From assembly GCA_003281085.1 (NCBI GenBank), contig QCCZ01000001.1, positions 163,452 through 227,451 on the forward strand: DNA of 64,000 nt, written 5' to 3'. Every line of letters begins with the position of its first letter. The first letter of the stretch is position 1. The stretch is from OCS155 cluster bacterium AG-349-E07. Lineage in GTDB: Bacteria > Actinomycetota > Acidimicrobiia > Actinomarinales > Actinomarinaceae. The notes under the pieces are model-generated. The model was given only the letters and a program-made list of their open reading frames with translations, made no database searches and was not told the origin of the DNA. Below, one piece after another: positions 1 through 8,819 of this stretch. The translations under genes were made by a program, and so were the position numbers.

Positions 1-266
1 ATAAACTTATATCTCCGACAGGCTGAACATCATGGTGAGCATATAAAAGGACAGTCTTTTTATCCGGATCAATCTCAGTGTGAGCGACTACAGCAGGCAT
101 TCCTCCTGGTACTTTTATAACTTGCGTATTGAGACCAATGTCTGCAAATAAGTTTTCTACGAATTGGGCCGAAGCATCCACATCATCTCTATGATCTTTA
201 TCAGAACTTATGGATGGAATTTTTACCATTTCAGATAGTAAATTGATTATTTCTTGTTGAGCCATA
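1..266 (-). CDS. M20-family metallopeptidase/dipeptidase, N-terminal fragment
   Basis: The reading frame starts at ATG 266 and runs off the left edge, leaving about 88 residues. The fragment ends in YAHHDVQPVGD, the first metal-binding motif (HxDVxPxxD) of M20 dipeptidases and ArgE/DapE-type amidohydrolases, in which His and Asp bind the zinc pair. These cytosolic enzymes cleave dipeptides or N-acyl amino acids. The N-terminal helix (MAQQEIINLLSEMVKIPSIS) is also typical of the family. Substrate cannot be judged because the rest is outside the window. It lies 24 nt upstream of the end of the ABC permease gene on the same strand. Confidence 0.85.
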
Positions 267-290
267 TTATAATTTTAAGTCCTGTATGTT

Positions 291-2906
291 TTACTCATAA
301 GAGATGGCTTCAAGAATATTTTGTCTGGATGCTCGAATTGCAGGAAGTATTGCAGCGATTACTCCTGCAATAATCGAAATTCCAATCCATAATGCTGTCT
401 GAGGGATAGACACTGCGAACACAGTGAACCCTTCGTCAGCAAGGGTTTGTATGAGGCTCCAAGCAAAAAATATACCTAGACTTGTTCCTAAAGCTGCTCC
501 GAATATCGAAATTATCGATGATTCAATAAATATCATTCTTCTAATTTGTTTTCTGTAAGTACCTATAGCTCTCATAAGACCTATTTCTCTTGTTCTTTCA
601 AAAACAGAAAGTGATAATGTGTTGGTTATTCCAAAAAGTGCTACAAAAATAGATATCGACAGGAACCCGTATATTACATTTAAAAGTAACTGAATTTGGT
701 TGTTTGCCTCTTCAACCAGACCATCTTCATCTCTTACTTCTACTCCTGGATATTCATCAACAATTGCATTAATTTTCTCTTCTAACTCTGGGGTTTTTTT
801 ATCAACATTGAAATATAGTTCTGTGTCTAAAGACTCATCCGCAAAAAAAGAATTATTTTCAAGTAAGACAAAAAATTCTGCTGGAGGTTGTGTAGTCCAG
901 TCAAATATGTAAGACACTGTAAATGTTCTTTCCCCTTCTTCAGGAATTGTTAAAACAACTTCGTCTCCAACAAAAAGCTCTTCTCTTTCCGCAGTTTGTT
1001 TTAATATTCCGATAGCGTTCTCATTAAGAAAGTCTTTTCTATCTCCTGATACATCATCAGTTTTTACGAGATCAAAAACAGTCTCGTCAACAGCACCCAA
1101 TATCAAAGGCCTATCGTTAAATCCAACAACTGTTGCTCTTGTTCTTGAGAGCTTGGTTACTTCATCGAGCTGTAAAAGTTCCTCTGACAAACCTGTTGGA
1201 ATACCTGGAGAAGCAAAAACATTTGCTGCACTCACCTGATAGTCTGCAAGAATAACTTCGCTAATTAGAGACTCTGCCTGTGCCTTAAACGAAGTTGTAA
1301 TAACATTTGCTAAAGAAATCAATGTAAGGCCAATCATCAAAGCAGAAGCTGTAGATGCAGTTCTTCTTGGAGTTCTTTTAGAGTTTTCAGTTGCTAATTT
1401 GCCTAAAATTCCAAATAATAAGTTGTAAATTTTATCAAATATAAAAACAAAAGGCTTCGTAATAGACGGGGTTACAACTGAGATTCCAATAAATATAACA
1501 CCTGCACCAAATCCAACTTGTTGCAAGGATGATAAGGTTGGGAGATCTAAGAAGTCATACAAAACTCCAAACAGTACTCCAAATCCAACAATAGAAATTA
1601 TCGAGCCAAACAAAAGTCTTGTAAGTAAAGATTTTCTTTGTGGGGTTGAAACACTATCTCTAATTGCTTCCATTGGACTTACTTGTGAAGCTTTTCTAGC
1701 AGGAAGCAGAGAAGAAAAGATCGTAACTGTAATACCAATAATTAATCCTGTGATTGCAGCTTCTGTAGTTAGAACCAAAGGGCCGTCAGGAAGACCAAAT
1801 TCAAAATACTGTAACCCCTCTTTGACTGCTACTGCTAGTCCAATACCTAGAGCTATACCGAGCCCTGATCCTATTATTGACATGAACAAAGACTCGGATA
1901 TGACCAACCTGTAGATCTGTCTTTTAGATGTGCCTAGTGCTCTAAGCAAAGATAGTTCTTTTGTTCTTTGGAGTAAAAGTATTCTGAAGGTATTTTGAAT
2001 AATAAAAGCACCAACAAAAATTGCAATCCCTGCAAAAACATTGAGTATTGTATTAAAAAAATCTAGACCCTGTTTAATTGAATCAGCTTGTTCGGCTGCA
2101 GCTTCTTGAGCGTTAATTACATTTAAATTTTCTGAATCTAGGTTTGTTATATCATTTTTTACATCGTTGATATCAAAATTGTTTTCTATAACTACATTGA
2201 TAAGGTCTACTTCTCCTTTTGAATCAAGAAGGGCTTGGGCAGTTCTAAATTCAAATAAAGCAAAAGTTGCACCACCTGGTGCACCAACATTAGCAAACTC
2301 TGCGATTCCAACAATTGTAAATGATGCAGGTGTCGCACCAGCAAGAACTGTCACCCTATCTCCGACTGAAAAATTATGATTTTCAGCAGTTACGACGTCC
2401 ATGACAACTTCTTTTTTGTTTGTTGGGGGTTCTCCCTCTACAAGTGACCACTGCTGTGCATATGGATTACTGTCCCATGCTGCACCAAATGTAGGAGCAA
2501 ATCCATTTGAAATTAATACTGTTTCGCCATCTACAATTTTTATGAATTGTGCAAAACCTAAAACTTCACCCCATGCAGCTTTTACACTAGGCAAGTTTGT
2601 AATCTCCTGAATTCTATTATCGGGTATTTTTTTTACCTCGAAAGAAATGGGACCCTGTCCTCCATCTCCACTAAAGCCCTGTGCAAAATCTTCCTGAATC
2701 GGCTGTACAACTAAGTCAACTCCTTCATAAATTCCTGAAAATAAGTTATCGAACGCAGATTTATTACTTTCTGAAAATATGTTTGAAGCAATTATTACTG
2801 CGACACCAAGAATAATGGAAGACGTGGTGAGAAAAATTCTAACGGGATAGGTTTTTAAGTTTTTCCATGCAATCAAAAAAAGAGGGCGTTTTGTAAAACC
2901 AAACAT
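291..2906 (-). CDS. ABC transporter permease with two FtsX domains (LolC/MacB type)
   Basis: A protein of 871 residues with a signal-anchor-like segment near residues 15-40, a MacB-like extracytoplasmic core, and two FtsX-type membrane modules at about residues 285-410 and 740-865. Both modules carry the usual coupling segment after the first helix (LRALGTSKRQ and MRAIGTYRKQ). This duplicated arrangement is common in actinobacterial ABC systems of lipoprotein-export or efflux type. The ATG overlaps the TGA of the upstream ATPase gene by 1 nt, so the two are translationally coupled. The substrate is unknown. Confidence 0.88.
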   Translation of the reverse strand: MFGFTKRPLFLIAWKNLKTYPVRIFLTTSSIILGVAVIIASNIFSESNKSAFDNLFSGIYEGVDLVVQPIQEDFAQGFSGDGGQGPISFEVKKIPDNRIQEITNLPSVKAAWGEVLGFAQFIKIVDGETVLISNGFAPTFGAAWDSNPYAQQWSLVEGEPPTNKKEVVMDVVTAENHNFSVGDRVTVLAGATPASFTIVGIAEFANVGAPGGATFALFEFRTAQALLDSKGEVDLINVVIENNFDINDVKNDITNLDSENLNVINAQEAAAEQADSIKQGLDFFNTILNVFAGIAIFVGAFIIQNTFRILLLQRTKELSLLRALGTSKRQIYRLVISESLFMSIIGSGLGIALGIGLAVAVKEGLQYFEFGLPDGPLVLTTEAAITGLIIGITVTIFSSLLPARKASQVSPMEAIRDSVSTPQRKSLLTRLLFGSIISIVGFGVLFGVLYDFLDLPTLSSLQQVGFGAGVIFIGISVVTPSITKPFVFIFDKIYNLLFGILGKLATENSKRTPRRTASTASALMIGLTLISLANVITTSFKAQAESLISEVILADYQVSAANVFASPGIPTGLSEELLQLDEVTKLSRTRATVVGFNDRPLILGAVDETVFDLVKTDDVSGDRKDFLNENAIGILKQTAEREELFVGDEVVLTIPEEGERTFTVSYIFDWTTQPPAEFFVLLENNSFFADESLDTELYFNVDKKTPELEEKINAIVDEYPGVEVRDEDGLVEEANNQIQLLLNVIYGFLSISIFVALFGITNTLSLSVFERTREIGLMRAIGTYRKQIRRMIFIESSIISIFGAALGTSLGIFFAWSLIQTLADEGFTVFAVSIPQTALWIGISIIAGVIAAILPAIRASRQNILEAISYE

Positions 2907-3634
2907 CAGATATTAGTGAGTGCTGTAACCTCTGCAACAATTTCTTCTTGAGTTGGTTCGTTTAAATCGCTTGCAATACTTCCATCTTTAAGCATAATTA
3001 CTCTGCTTGCATAAGAAGCAGCATATGGATCGTGTGTCACCATTATTATTGTTTGGTTTAATTTCTCCACAACAGACTTCATGAAAGTTAAGAGCTCTTT
3101 GCTTGATTTGGAGTCTAAGTTTCCTGAAGGCTCATCAGCAAAAATAACCTCTGGTTTTGTTGCCATTGCTCTGGCAGCAGCAACCCTCTGCTGTTGACCA
3201 CCAGATAACTCATTGGGCCTATGGGTTAATCTGTCACCGATATCAACTGTTTCTACAACTTGTTTAATCCAGTCCATATCTGGTTTTTTACCTGAAATAG
3301 ATGCTGGCAAGGTTATATTCTCTTCGGCAGTTAGGGTTGGTATTAAATTAAAAGCTTGAAAAACAAATCCAAAACTATCTCTCCTGATTTTTGTTAATTG
3401 TTTGTCATTTAAAGTTGATATATCTTGATCTTTCAGGAATATTTGTCCTGATGTTGGTCTATCTAAACCTGCTAAACAATGAAGCAATGTTGACTTACCA
3501 GAACCAGAAGGTCCCATTATTGCTGTAAATTCATTTTCATTAAATTGGACATCTACATTATCGAGTGCTGTAACGCTGGTTTCTTTTTCTCCATAAATTT
3601 TGGTCAGCTTTGTAGCTTGTATTATGTTTTCCAT
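2906..3634 (-). CDS. ABC transporter ATP-binding protein (LolD/MacB family)
   Basis: 242 residues with Walker A (GPSGSGKSTLL, about residues 40-50), Q-loop region (FVFQAFNLIPTLTAEEN), signature LSGGQQQRVA, Walker B (VIFADEPSGNLD) and H-loop (MVTHD). The long Q-loop pattern is typical of the LolD/MacB class, whose partners are FtsX-type permeases such as the adjoining gene. It would energise that permease at the inner face of the membrane. The start is ATG 3634; a promoter must lie in the 3635-3712 interval shared with the divergent trp leader. A 7-bp inverted repeat (TACTTAA at 3664-3670, TTAAGTA at 3685-3691) sits in that interval. Confidence 0.92.
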   Translation of the reverse strand: MENIIQATKLTKIYGEKETSVTALDNVDVQFNENEFTAIMGPSGSGKSTLLHCLAGLDRPTSGQIFLKDQDISTLNDKQLTKIRRDSFGFVFQAFNLIPTLTAEENITLPASISGKKPDMDWIKQVVETVDIGDRLTHRPNELSGGQQQRVAAARAMATKPEVIFADEPSGNLDSKSSKELLTFMKSVVEKLNQTIIMVTHDPYAASYASRVIMLKDGSIASDLNEPTQEEIVAEVTALTNI

Positions 3635-3712
3635 TTAATAAAGAATAGGAGAATTAAAAATTTTACTTAAATAAATTTTGCATCTTAAGTATTATTTGGT
3701 ACCTTATAGGTA

Positions 3713-3754
3713 ATGAAAAATGTAACTAGCTGGAATTGGTGGTCAACTACATAG
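3713..3754 (+). CDS. trpL: trp leader peptide (13 aa)
   Basis: ATG AAA AAT GTA ACT AGC TGG AAT TGG TGG TCA ACT ACA TAG encodes MKNVTSWNWWSTT. Three Trp codons fall within four codons, just upstream of mutually exclusive hairpins and a terminator. WxWW-type leader peptides are known ahead of actinobacterial trp genes. Its role would be to report charged tRNA-Trp by ribosome stalling, not to act as a protein. There is only a weak AGG upstream of the start. Confidence 0.85.
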   Translation: MKNVTSWNWWSTT

Positions 3755-3804
3755 GTAGGTGCCCCACTAGTTAGTTCTTAAACCGGGCACAGCCCGGTTT
3801 TTTT
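3724..3804 (+). promoter_or_regulatory. Ribosome-mediated tryptophan attenuator
   Basis: Region 1 (3724-3733, AACTAGCTGG) overlaps the first Trp codon and can pair with region 2 (3764-3772, CCACTAGTT), with one bulged base. Region 2 also contains GTGCCC (3759-3764), which pairs exactly with GGGCAC (3785-3790) inside the terminator's 5' arm. Stalling at the Trp codons would free region 2 to pair with region 3 and block the terminator. With charged tRNA-Trp the ribosome reaches the TAG and the terminator forms. This is the textbook trpL logic applied to trpB2. Confidence 0.83.
3780..3804 (+). terminator. Attenuator terminator
   Basis: AAACCGGGC, loop ACA, GCCCGGTTT gives a perfect 9-bp stem (3780-3800) followed by more T residues through 3804. 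Its 5' arm shares GGGCAC with the antiterminator, so the two structures exclude each other. It lies 53 nt before the trpB2 start codon. Confidence 0.9.
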
Positions 3805-3857
3805 GTTACTGTCACTGAAATTAAAACTCCGGGCTCAACCCAAACAAAGGAGTAAAA

Positions 3858-5213
3858 ATGAAAGAACAGTACAAATTTTTATTAGATGAAAATGATATTC
3901 CAAAACAGTGGTACAACATTGTGCCTGATTTACCGAATCCTTTACCTCCGCAGTTGAATCCACAGACTATGGATCCAATCGGTCCAGAGGATTTAGCACC
4001 GTTATTCCCAATGGGGTTGATTCTGCAGGAAGTGTCTGACCAAAGCTATATAGATATTCCTGAACCTGTTTTAGATTTGTATAAGCTATATAGGCCTTCA
4101 CCGATGTATAGGGCTTTAAGGCTTGAAAAGGCTTTGGGAACAGAGTCAAGAATATATTATAAATACGAAGGTGGGTCACCATCAGGTTCTCACAAACCAA
4201 ATACAGCAATTCCTCAAGCATATTACAACGCAGAAGAAGGAATAAAAAAAATGGTTACAGAAACGGGTGCTGGTCAGTGGGGTTCAGCTTTGTCATTTGC
4301 ATGTCAAGCCTTTGGAATTGAGCTTGAAGTTTTTCAAGTAGCTGCGTCTTTTGAGTCAAAGCCTTACAGAAAAACAATGATGGAGATATATGGTGCTACT
4401 GTCCATCCAAGCCCGTCTGGGAGAACTGATATCGGTAAACAATTTTTGTCAGAAGATCCAAATACTCCAGGAAGCCTTGGAATAGCAATCTCTGAAGCAA
4501 TTGAGGTTGCAAGGAAGGAAGAAGGAACAAGATACGCATTAGGAAGCGTCCTAAATCATGTTCTCATGCACCAATCAATAATTGGTCTTGAAGCACTGAA
4601 ACAAATGGAGATGGCTGATGACTACCCAGATATAATTGTTGGTTGTACTGGTGGTGGTTCAAACTTTACTGGGCTATTTTCACCGTTTGCTAGAAACAAT
4701 ATGAAAACAGAGCAAAAAACTATTATTCGTGCGGTTGAACCAGAGGCATGCCCCTCATTAACTAAAGGTGTTTACACATATGACTTTGGGGATTCAGTAG
4801 GAATGGCACCTGTTGTCAAAATGCACACTCTTGGTTCAAGTTTTGTCCCAGATCCGATTCATGCCGGTGGGTTGAGATACCATGGAATGGCTCCTCTTGT
4901 GAGTGCACTTTATGAAGACAAAGCAATAGAAGCAGAAGCGATTGGTCAAAAAGAATGCTTTGAAGCTGGTCAACTATTTGCTAAAACAGAGGGCATAGTA
5001 CCTGCTCCAGAAGCAACTCATGCAATTGCATCAGCAATTAGAGCAGTGAAAGATGCTGACCAAAATTCTGAAAGTATTGCCGTTTTGACAGCAATGTGTG
5101 GACATGGTCACTTTGATATGAAAGCTTATGAAAACTTTTTGAGTGGGGAGATGGTTGATTACGAATTTCCATCTGAAAAAGTTCAAGTAGCTTTGGAGTC
5201 AGTCAAAAAATAG
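3858..5213 (+). CDS. trpB2: Tryptophan synthase beta chain, TrpB2 type
   Basis: 451 residues, the length of the TrpB2 subfamily (TrpB1 is about 400). The N-terminus (KQWYNIVPDLPNPLPPQLNP) and the IDIPEPVLDLYKLYRPSPMYRA segment are characteristic. The PLP lysine lies in GGSPSGSHKPN, and the PLP-phosphate loop in VGCTGGGSNFTG. TrpB2 makes L-tryptophan from indole and serine in the cytosol and does not need a classical TrpA partner. A good ribosome binding site (AAAGGAG) precedes ATG 3858. The upstream Trp attenuator supports a role in tryptophan supply. No other trp genes are seen in the window, so it may act in salvage of indole or pair with a remote trp operon. Confidence 0.95.
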   Translation: MKEQYKFLLDENDIPKQWYNIVPDLPNPLPPQLNPQTMDPIGPEDLAPLFPMGLILQEVSDQSYIDIPEPVLDLYKLYRPSPMYRALRLEKALGTESRIYYKYEGGSPSGSHKPNTAIPQAYYNAEEGIKKMVTETGAGQWGSALSFACQAFGIELEVFQVAASFESKPYRKTMMEIYGATVHPSPSGRTDIGKQFLSEDPNTPGSLGIAISEAIEVARKEEGTRYALGSVLNHVLMHQSIIGLEALKQMEMADDYPDIIVGCTGGGSNFTGLFSPFARNNMKTEQKTIIRAVEPEACPSLTKGVYTYDFGDSVGMAPVVKMHTLGSSFVPDPIHAGGLRYHGMAPLVSALYEDKAIEAEAIGQKECFEAGQLFAKTEGIVPAPEATHAIASAIRAVKDADQNSESIAVLTAMCGHGHFDMKAYENFLSGEMVDYEFPSEKVQVALESVKK

Positions 5214-5220
5214 GTAAAAA

Positions 5221-7455
5221 ATGGATGATCGAATAAATTATGGTAACAAAGCTAAAAACCTAGAGTTCGTAGCAAACCATACGGATATAAAAATTCCATA
5301 CTTTAGAGAGCTTTCTTTGAAAGATTTAGGAAATATTAACGAGATTCTTAATAATTTTTCAGAAGAAATAATGATAAGAAGCAATAGTTCTAATGAAGAC
5401 TTGGAGAGCTCCTCTAATGCAGGTAAATATCTTTCCATCGGACCAATTAAAAAGGAAAAAATAGAAGATATAAAAGAATCATGGAATCAGGTCTTGAGTA
5501 GCTATGAAAAAGATGCCAATCAAACCGTAATTTTGCAAGATTATGTAAAAAACGCAAAGAGCGTATCTGTGCTTACATCTTTTAAGGTTGGGACAGACTC
5601 TCTTTATCGTTCATTTTCAATTTATAATGGGCCAGAAACTGATGCAGTTACATCTGGAAAGTACAATCAGATTAAAAATTTCTATGTTCATAGATCAATA
5701 AACAAGTTGCCAAATAAATATAAGGAATATTCCGTTTATCTAAAAATTCTGACAAAACTAGAAGATTTATTTGGGAACAAACATTTAGACATTGAAATGG
5801 TTCTGGATAATAATTCTTCACCTCTACTTTTACAAGTTCGGCCTCTGATGGAGAAAAAAGTTAATAAGGATTTGATATTTACAGAGAAAAAAATAATTGA
5901 GCAGAATGTCAAAAAGTATGACTCTTCAAAAGAAACTACAAACGATCGTTTTGGTATCAATCAGCTTTTTAGCAATATGTCAGACATGAATCCAGCCGAA
6001 ATGATTGGAAAAAAACCCGACAATGTTGCATTTGGTTTATACAAATTTATGTTTACAGACTCAACATGGAATATACAGCGTGGTGAATTTGGTTATAGAA
6101 AATATAAACCGGCTAAATTAATGGAACTTTTCAATAATGTAGCCTATATAAATGTAAACCATAGTTTAAATAGTTTTTTAACTCGAAGCTTGCAAGCCGA
6201 TAGTTGTGAAAAAATAATACAGCATCAATTAGAAAAATTAAAAGAGAACCCACAATTACATGATTCAATTGAATTTAATATCTCTCGATCCTCATATGTG
6301 TTTGATACTGAAGATGAATTTGCTGTTGAATATAAAAACATTATTAGCCCAGAAGAGATTCAGAAATGGCATCAGGATTTAATTGAAATTGATAGCTTAA
6401 ACAAATCAACCCTAGAAAAAAATAATGAAACTATGTTAAGGGCATTCTCTTTGCTTGATGGGAATTTTAAATACTCTAAAAAAGAAAATATAGAATTTAT
6501 TAGAGACAATATGGCGTTGCCGTTTACTCATCATTCAAGGCTGGGATTTGTGTATTTTGCTCAATTAAACAATCTTTTGAGAAAAGATGTAATTACCGAA
6601 GCACAAAAGAACTCATTACTGTTGTCAGTAAAGTCGATAAGTACGAAAATGAAGTCGGATGCCTATCAGGTCAAACTTGGAAATAAAAGTCTCAGCAGCT
6701 TTTTAGACATTTATGGACACATAAGGGCTGGTAACTATAATCTATCTTCATCTAATCTAAAAAACAATTTAGAGTTTACAGAGATGTTGGTTCATAATAG
6801 TGAACCCCAAGATGAAAATATTTCATTGCAAAAAGTTATATTTCAAAATATTGATAAATATTTTGAATTAAACAATATTCCATACACGGCATCAGCTTGG
6901 GTTGAAATGTTTCAGACCGCTATTGCAACAAGAGAGAATTCAAAATTTTACTACACAAAAGGAATTGACGGTATTTTAAATGAAATAGAGGAGCAAAACA
7001 TAAGCGACGAAGAACTTTTTCAAAGACTAAATATTAAATTTAGCCAAGAAAATAAAATTAATTTAGATCTTAAAAACACATTAATGCCTGACTTAATCTC
7101 GTCATCCGATGATTTTTATTTATATGAGGAAATGAGCAAAGACGGAAATTACATCGGACAAGGAACAGTTTCTGGGAAAGTTTTACTTCTAGATAATTAT
7201 TCAAATCAGCCTTATGACCTCGATAATAAAATTGTAGTTATTCCAGCAGCAGACCCCGGATGGGATTGGATTTTTAATTATAAAATCAAATCCTTGATTA
7301 CCCAATATGGGGGACCAAACTCTCACATGGCGATAAGGTGTGCTGAGCACAATATTCCAGCAATTCTTGGTGTTGGTGAAAATAATTTTTCAATGATATC
7401 TACATCGCAAAGCCTATCAATAGATTTTTCAAATGAAAGTTTTGCAATTGTTTAG
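5221..7455 (+). CDS. PEP synthase/PPDK-like protein without the PEP-binding barrel
   Basis: 744 residues. The N-terminus resembles the ATP-binding domain of PEP synthase and pyruvate phosphate dikinase: YGNKAKNLEF, then IMIRSNSSNEDLESSSNAGK where those enzymes have RSS(A)xxED and FAGQ. The C-terminus is the swivelling phosphohistidine domain, with the catalytic His in QYGGPNSHMAIRCAEHNIPA. The middle 350 residues are not recognised and the usual C-terminal TIM barrel is absent. This layout recalls rifampin phosphotransferase and PEP-utilising enzymes that phosphorylate other acceptors. It starts 7 nt after trpB2 and so probably shares the Trp attenuator. The acceptor substrate is unknown. Confidence 0.75.
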   Translation: MDDRINYGNKAKNLEFVANHTDIKIPYFRELSLKDLGNINEILNNFSEEIMIRSNSSNEDLESSSNAGKYLSIGPIKKEKIEDIKESWNQVLSSYEKDANQTVILQDYVKNAKSVSVLTSFKVGTDSLYRSFSIYNGPETDAVTSGKYNQIKNFYVHRSINKLPNKYKEYSVYLKILTKLEDLFGNKHLDIEMVLDNNSSPLLLQVRPLMEKKVNKDLIFTEKKIIEQNVKKYDSSKETTNDRFGINQLFSNMSDMNPAEMIGKKPDNVAFGLYKFMFTDSTWNIQRGEFGYRKYKPAKLMELFNNVAYINVNHSLNSFLTRSLQADSCEKIIQHQLEKLKENPQLHDSIEFNISRSSYVFDTEDEFAVEYKNIISPEEIQKWHQDLIEIDSLNKSTLEKNNETMLRAFSLLDGNFKYSKKENIEFIRDNMALPFTHHSRLGFVYFAQLNNLLRKDVITEAQKNSLLLSVKSISTKMKSDAYQVKLGNKSLSSFLDIYGHIRAGNYNLSSSNLKNNLEFTEMLVHNSEPQDENISLQKVIFQNIDKYFELNNIPYTASAWVEMFQTAIATRENSKFYYTKGIDGILNEIEEQNISDEELFQRLNIKFSQENKINLDLKNTLMPDLISSSDDFYLYEEMSKDGNYIGQGTVSGKVLLLDNYSNQPYDLDNKIVVIPAADPGWDWIFNYKIKSLITQYGGPNSHMAIRCAEHNIPAILGVGENNFSMISTSQSLSIDFSNESFAIV

Positions 7456-7484
7456 GCGTCACAGATATATTTGTTGTTTTGGAA

Positions 7485-7964
7485 TCAATCCAAATAAAGA
7501 GTGGTTATCTCCTTCCACTCTGACACTTGAGGGCCTGTTTTGTAAACAGCAATAGTGTCAAAAGTGAGTGCTACAGGGATGAGTTTATTGAGCTCCCCCA
7601 GATCAAAAGATTTGGGTAACTCATCCCCGTAGTACAACGATAAATGAGGAACCCATAAACTAGGCCAGCCTTCTATTTTTGAAACAGAGTGAAAAAAATA
7701 AGTATTATCTGATGATTCGAGATACAGCTTTTGAAAGTATGCATCTCCTGTAGAAATTTTATCAAAAATAACTGAAGACTTGTTGTCTGATAGTTTTTGC
7801 AAAATATTCAGTGCTTTTTCTTCTGAATTTATATTGGAAACAAGTGTTACGTGGGGAGAGAAAGAGTCTTTGTTTTCTTCACTTGCATATCTTTTGATAA
7901 GATCAAAAATCTTTTTATTGTGTACTGAATTTTGAAGCCAAATAGAGTAAGTTTCTTTAGTCAT
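7485..7964 (-). CDS. 2H phosphoesterase (2'-5' RNA ligase/cyclic phosphodiesterase-like)
   Basis: 159 residues carrying the two HxT/S motifs of the 2H superfamily: SPHVTLVS near residue 40 and VPHLSLYYG near residue 120. The two His-Thr/Ser pairs act on cyclic nucleotide or RNA 2',3'-cyclic phosphate ends. Size and spacing resemble plant and yeast cyclic phosphodiesterases more than bacterial ThpR, but the substrate is not assignable. It is convergent with the PEP-synthase-like gene, and a small inverted repeat (TTTGGA/TCCAAA, 7478-7494) overlaps its stop. It ends the znu-side minus-strand run. Confidence 0.75.
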   Translation of the reverse strand: MTKETYSIWLQNSVHNKKIFDLIKRYASEENKDSFSPHVTLVSNINSEEKALNILQKLSDNKSSVIFDKISTGDAYFQKLYLESSDNTYFFHSVSKIEGWPSLWVPHLSLYYGDELPKSFDLGELNKLIPVALTFDTIAVYKTGPQVSEWKEITTLYLD

Positions 7965-7976
7965 TCCTTTATGTTA

Positions 7977-8819
7977 TTAAGAAATAGTTACTGTTGCCAG
8001 AGATCCTTTTTTTCTAATTTTATTTGATAAAAAAGCTAGAACAAATATTGTTGCTGCAACTAATGACATTGAAGGACCTGAAGGAAGATTCAGAAAATAG
8101 GAAAGGTAAAGTCCTGTAATAGAAGAAACGACACCAAAAAGTACGCTTACCTTTATAGAGGTAACAAACGTATCAGTTACAAGCTTTGCAGCAGCTGCAG
8201 GAATAATAAGCATGCTAAGTACCAAAATAATTCCAACTGTCTGCAGCGAACCAACGATAGCTATTGATAAAAGAATTAAAAACAAATAGTTTAAAAATGT
8301 TGTGTTAAGTCCTTTTACTTCAGCACCAATTGGATCAAAAGAGTAAAACAACAGTTGTTTGAAATAAACAATTACTATTAAAAACACTAGTGTTAGCAAG
8401 CTAATAACAATGTATACATCAGATGTGCTTACAGCAAGTATTTGGCCAAACAACAAGTCCTCTAAGTTTATTGTTACATTTAATAATGAAATCAAAACAA
8501 AGCCTAATGCAAAAAAAGAGGAGAAAATTATTCCAATCGCTGTATCTTCTCCAACATTTGTATTTTTAATAATAACGCCAAGAAAGATTGCAATTAAGAT
8601 TGCTGCTGGTACTCCTAACTCAGATATACTAAATCCTAAAAATACTCCAACAGCAATTATTGGTAGCGTAGCGTGCGCCATAGCATCAGCCATAAAACCC
8701 ATATTTCTATTGATTGCAAAGGGTCCTAGAAGCGAAAGCATAGCTCCTGAAGCAAATGCAGTAATCAATGATCTAATCATAAAATCATATTTGAAAGGAT
8801 CTAGAATCAGTTCAATCAT
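7977..8819 (-). CDS. znuB: Zinc ABC transporter permease
   Basis: 280 residues, very hydrophobic, about eight membrane spans, of the ABC-3 metal permease family. Typical segments are NRNMGFMADAMAHATLP near the N-terminus and LQTVGIILVLSMLIIPAAAA in the second half, both well conserved in ZnuB/MntB-type permeases. It forms the membrane channel for metal delivered by ZnuA. Its start overlaps the end of the ATPase gene by 8 nt, marking an operon. The neighbouring zur gene and operators indicate zinc rather than manganese. Confidence 0.92.
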   Translation of the reverse strand: MIELILDPFKYDFMIRSLITAFASGAMLSLLGPFAINRNMGFMADAMAHATLPIIAVGVFLGFSISELGVPAAILIAIFLGVIIKNTNVGEDTAIGIIFSSFFALGFVLISLLNVTINLEDLLFGQILAVSTSDVYIVISLLTLVFLIVIVYFKQLLFYSFDPIGAEVKGLNTTFLNYLFLILLSIAIVGSLQTVGIILVLSMLIIPAAAAKLVTDTFVTSIKVSVLFGVVSSITGLYLSYFLNLPSGPSMSLVAATIFVLAFLSNKIRKKGSLATVTIS

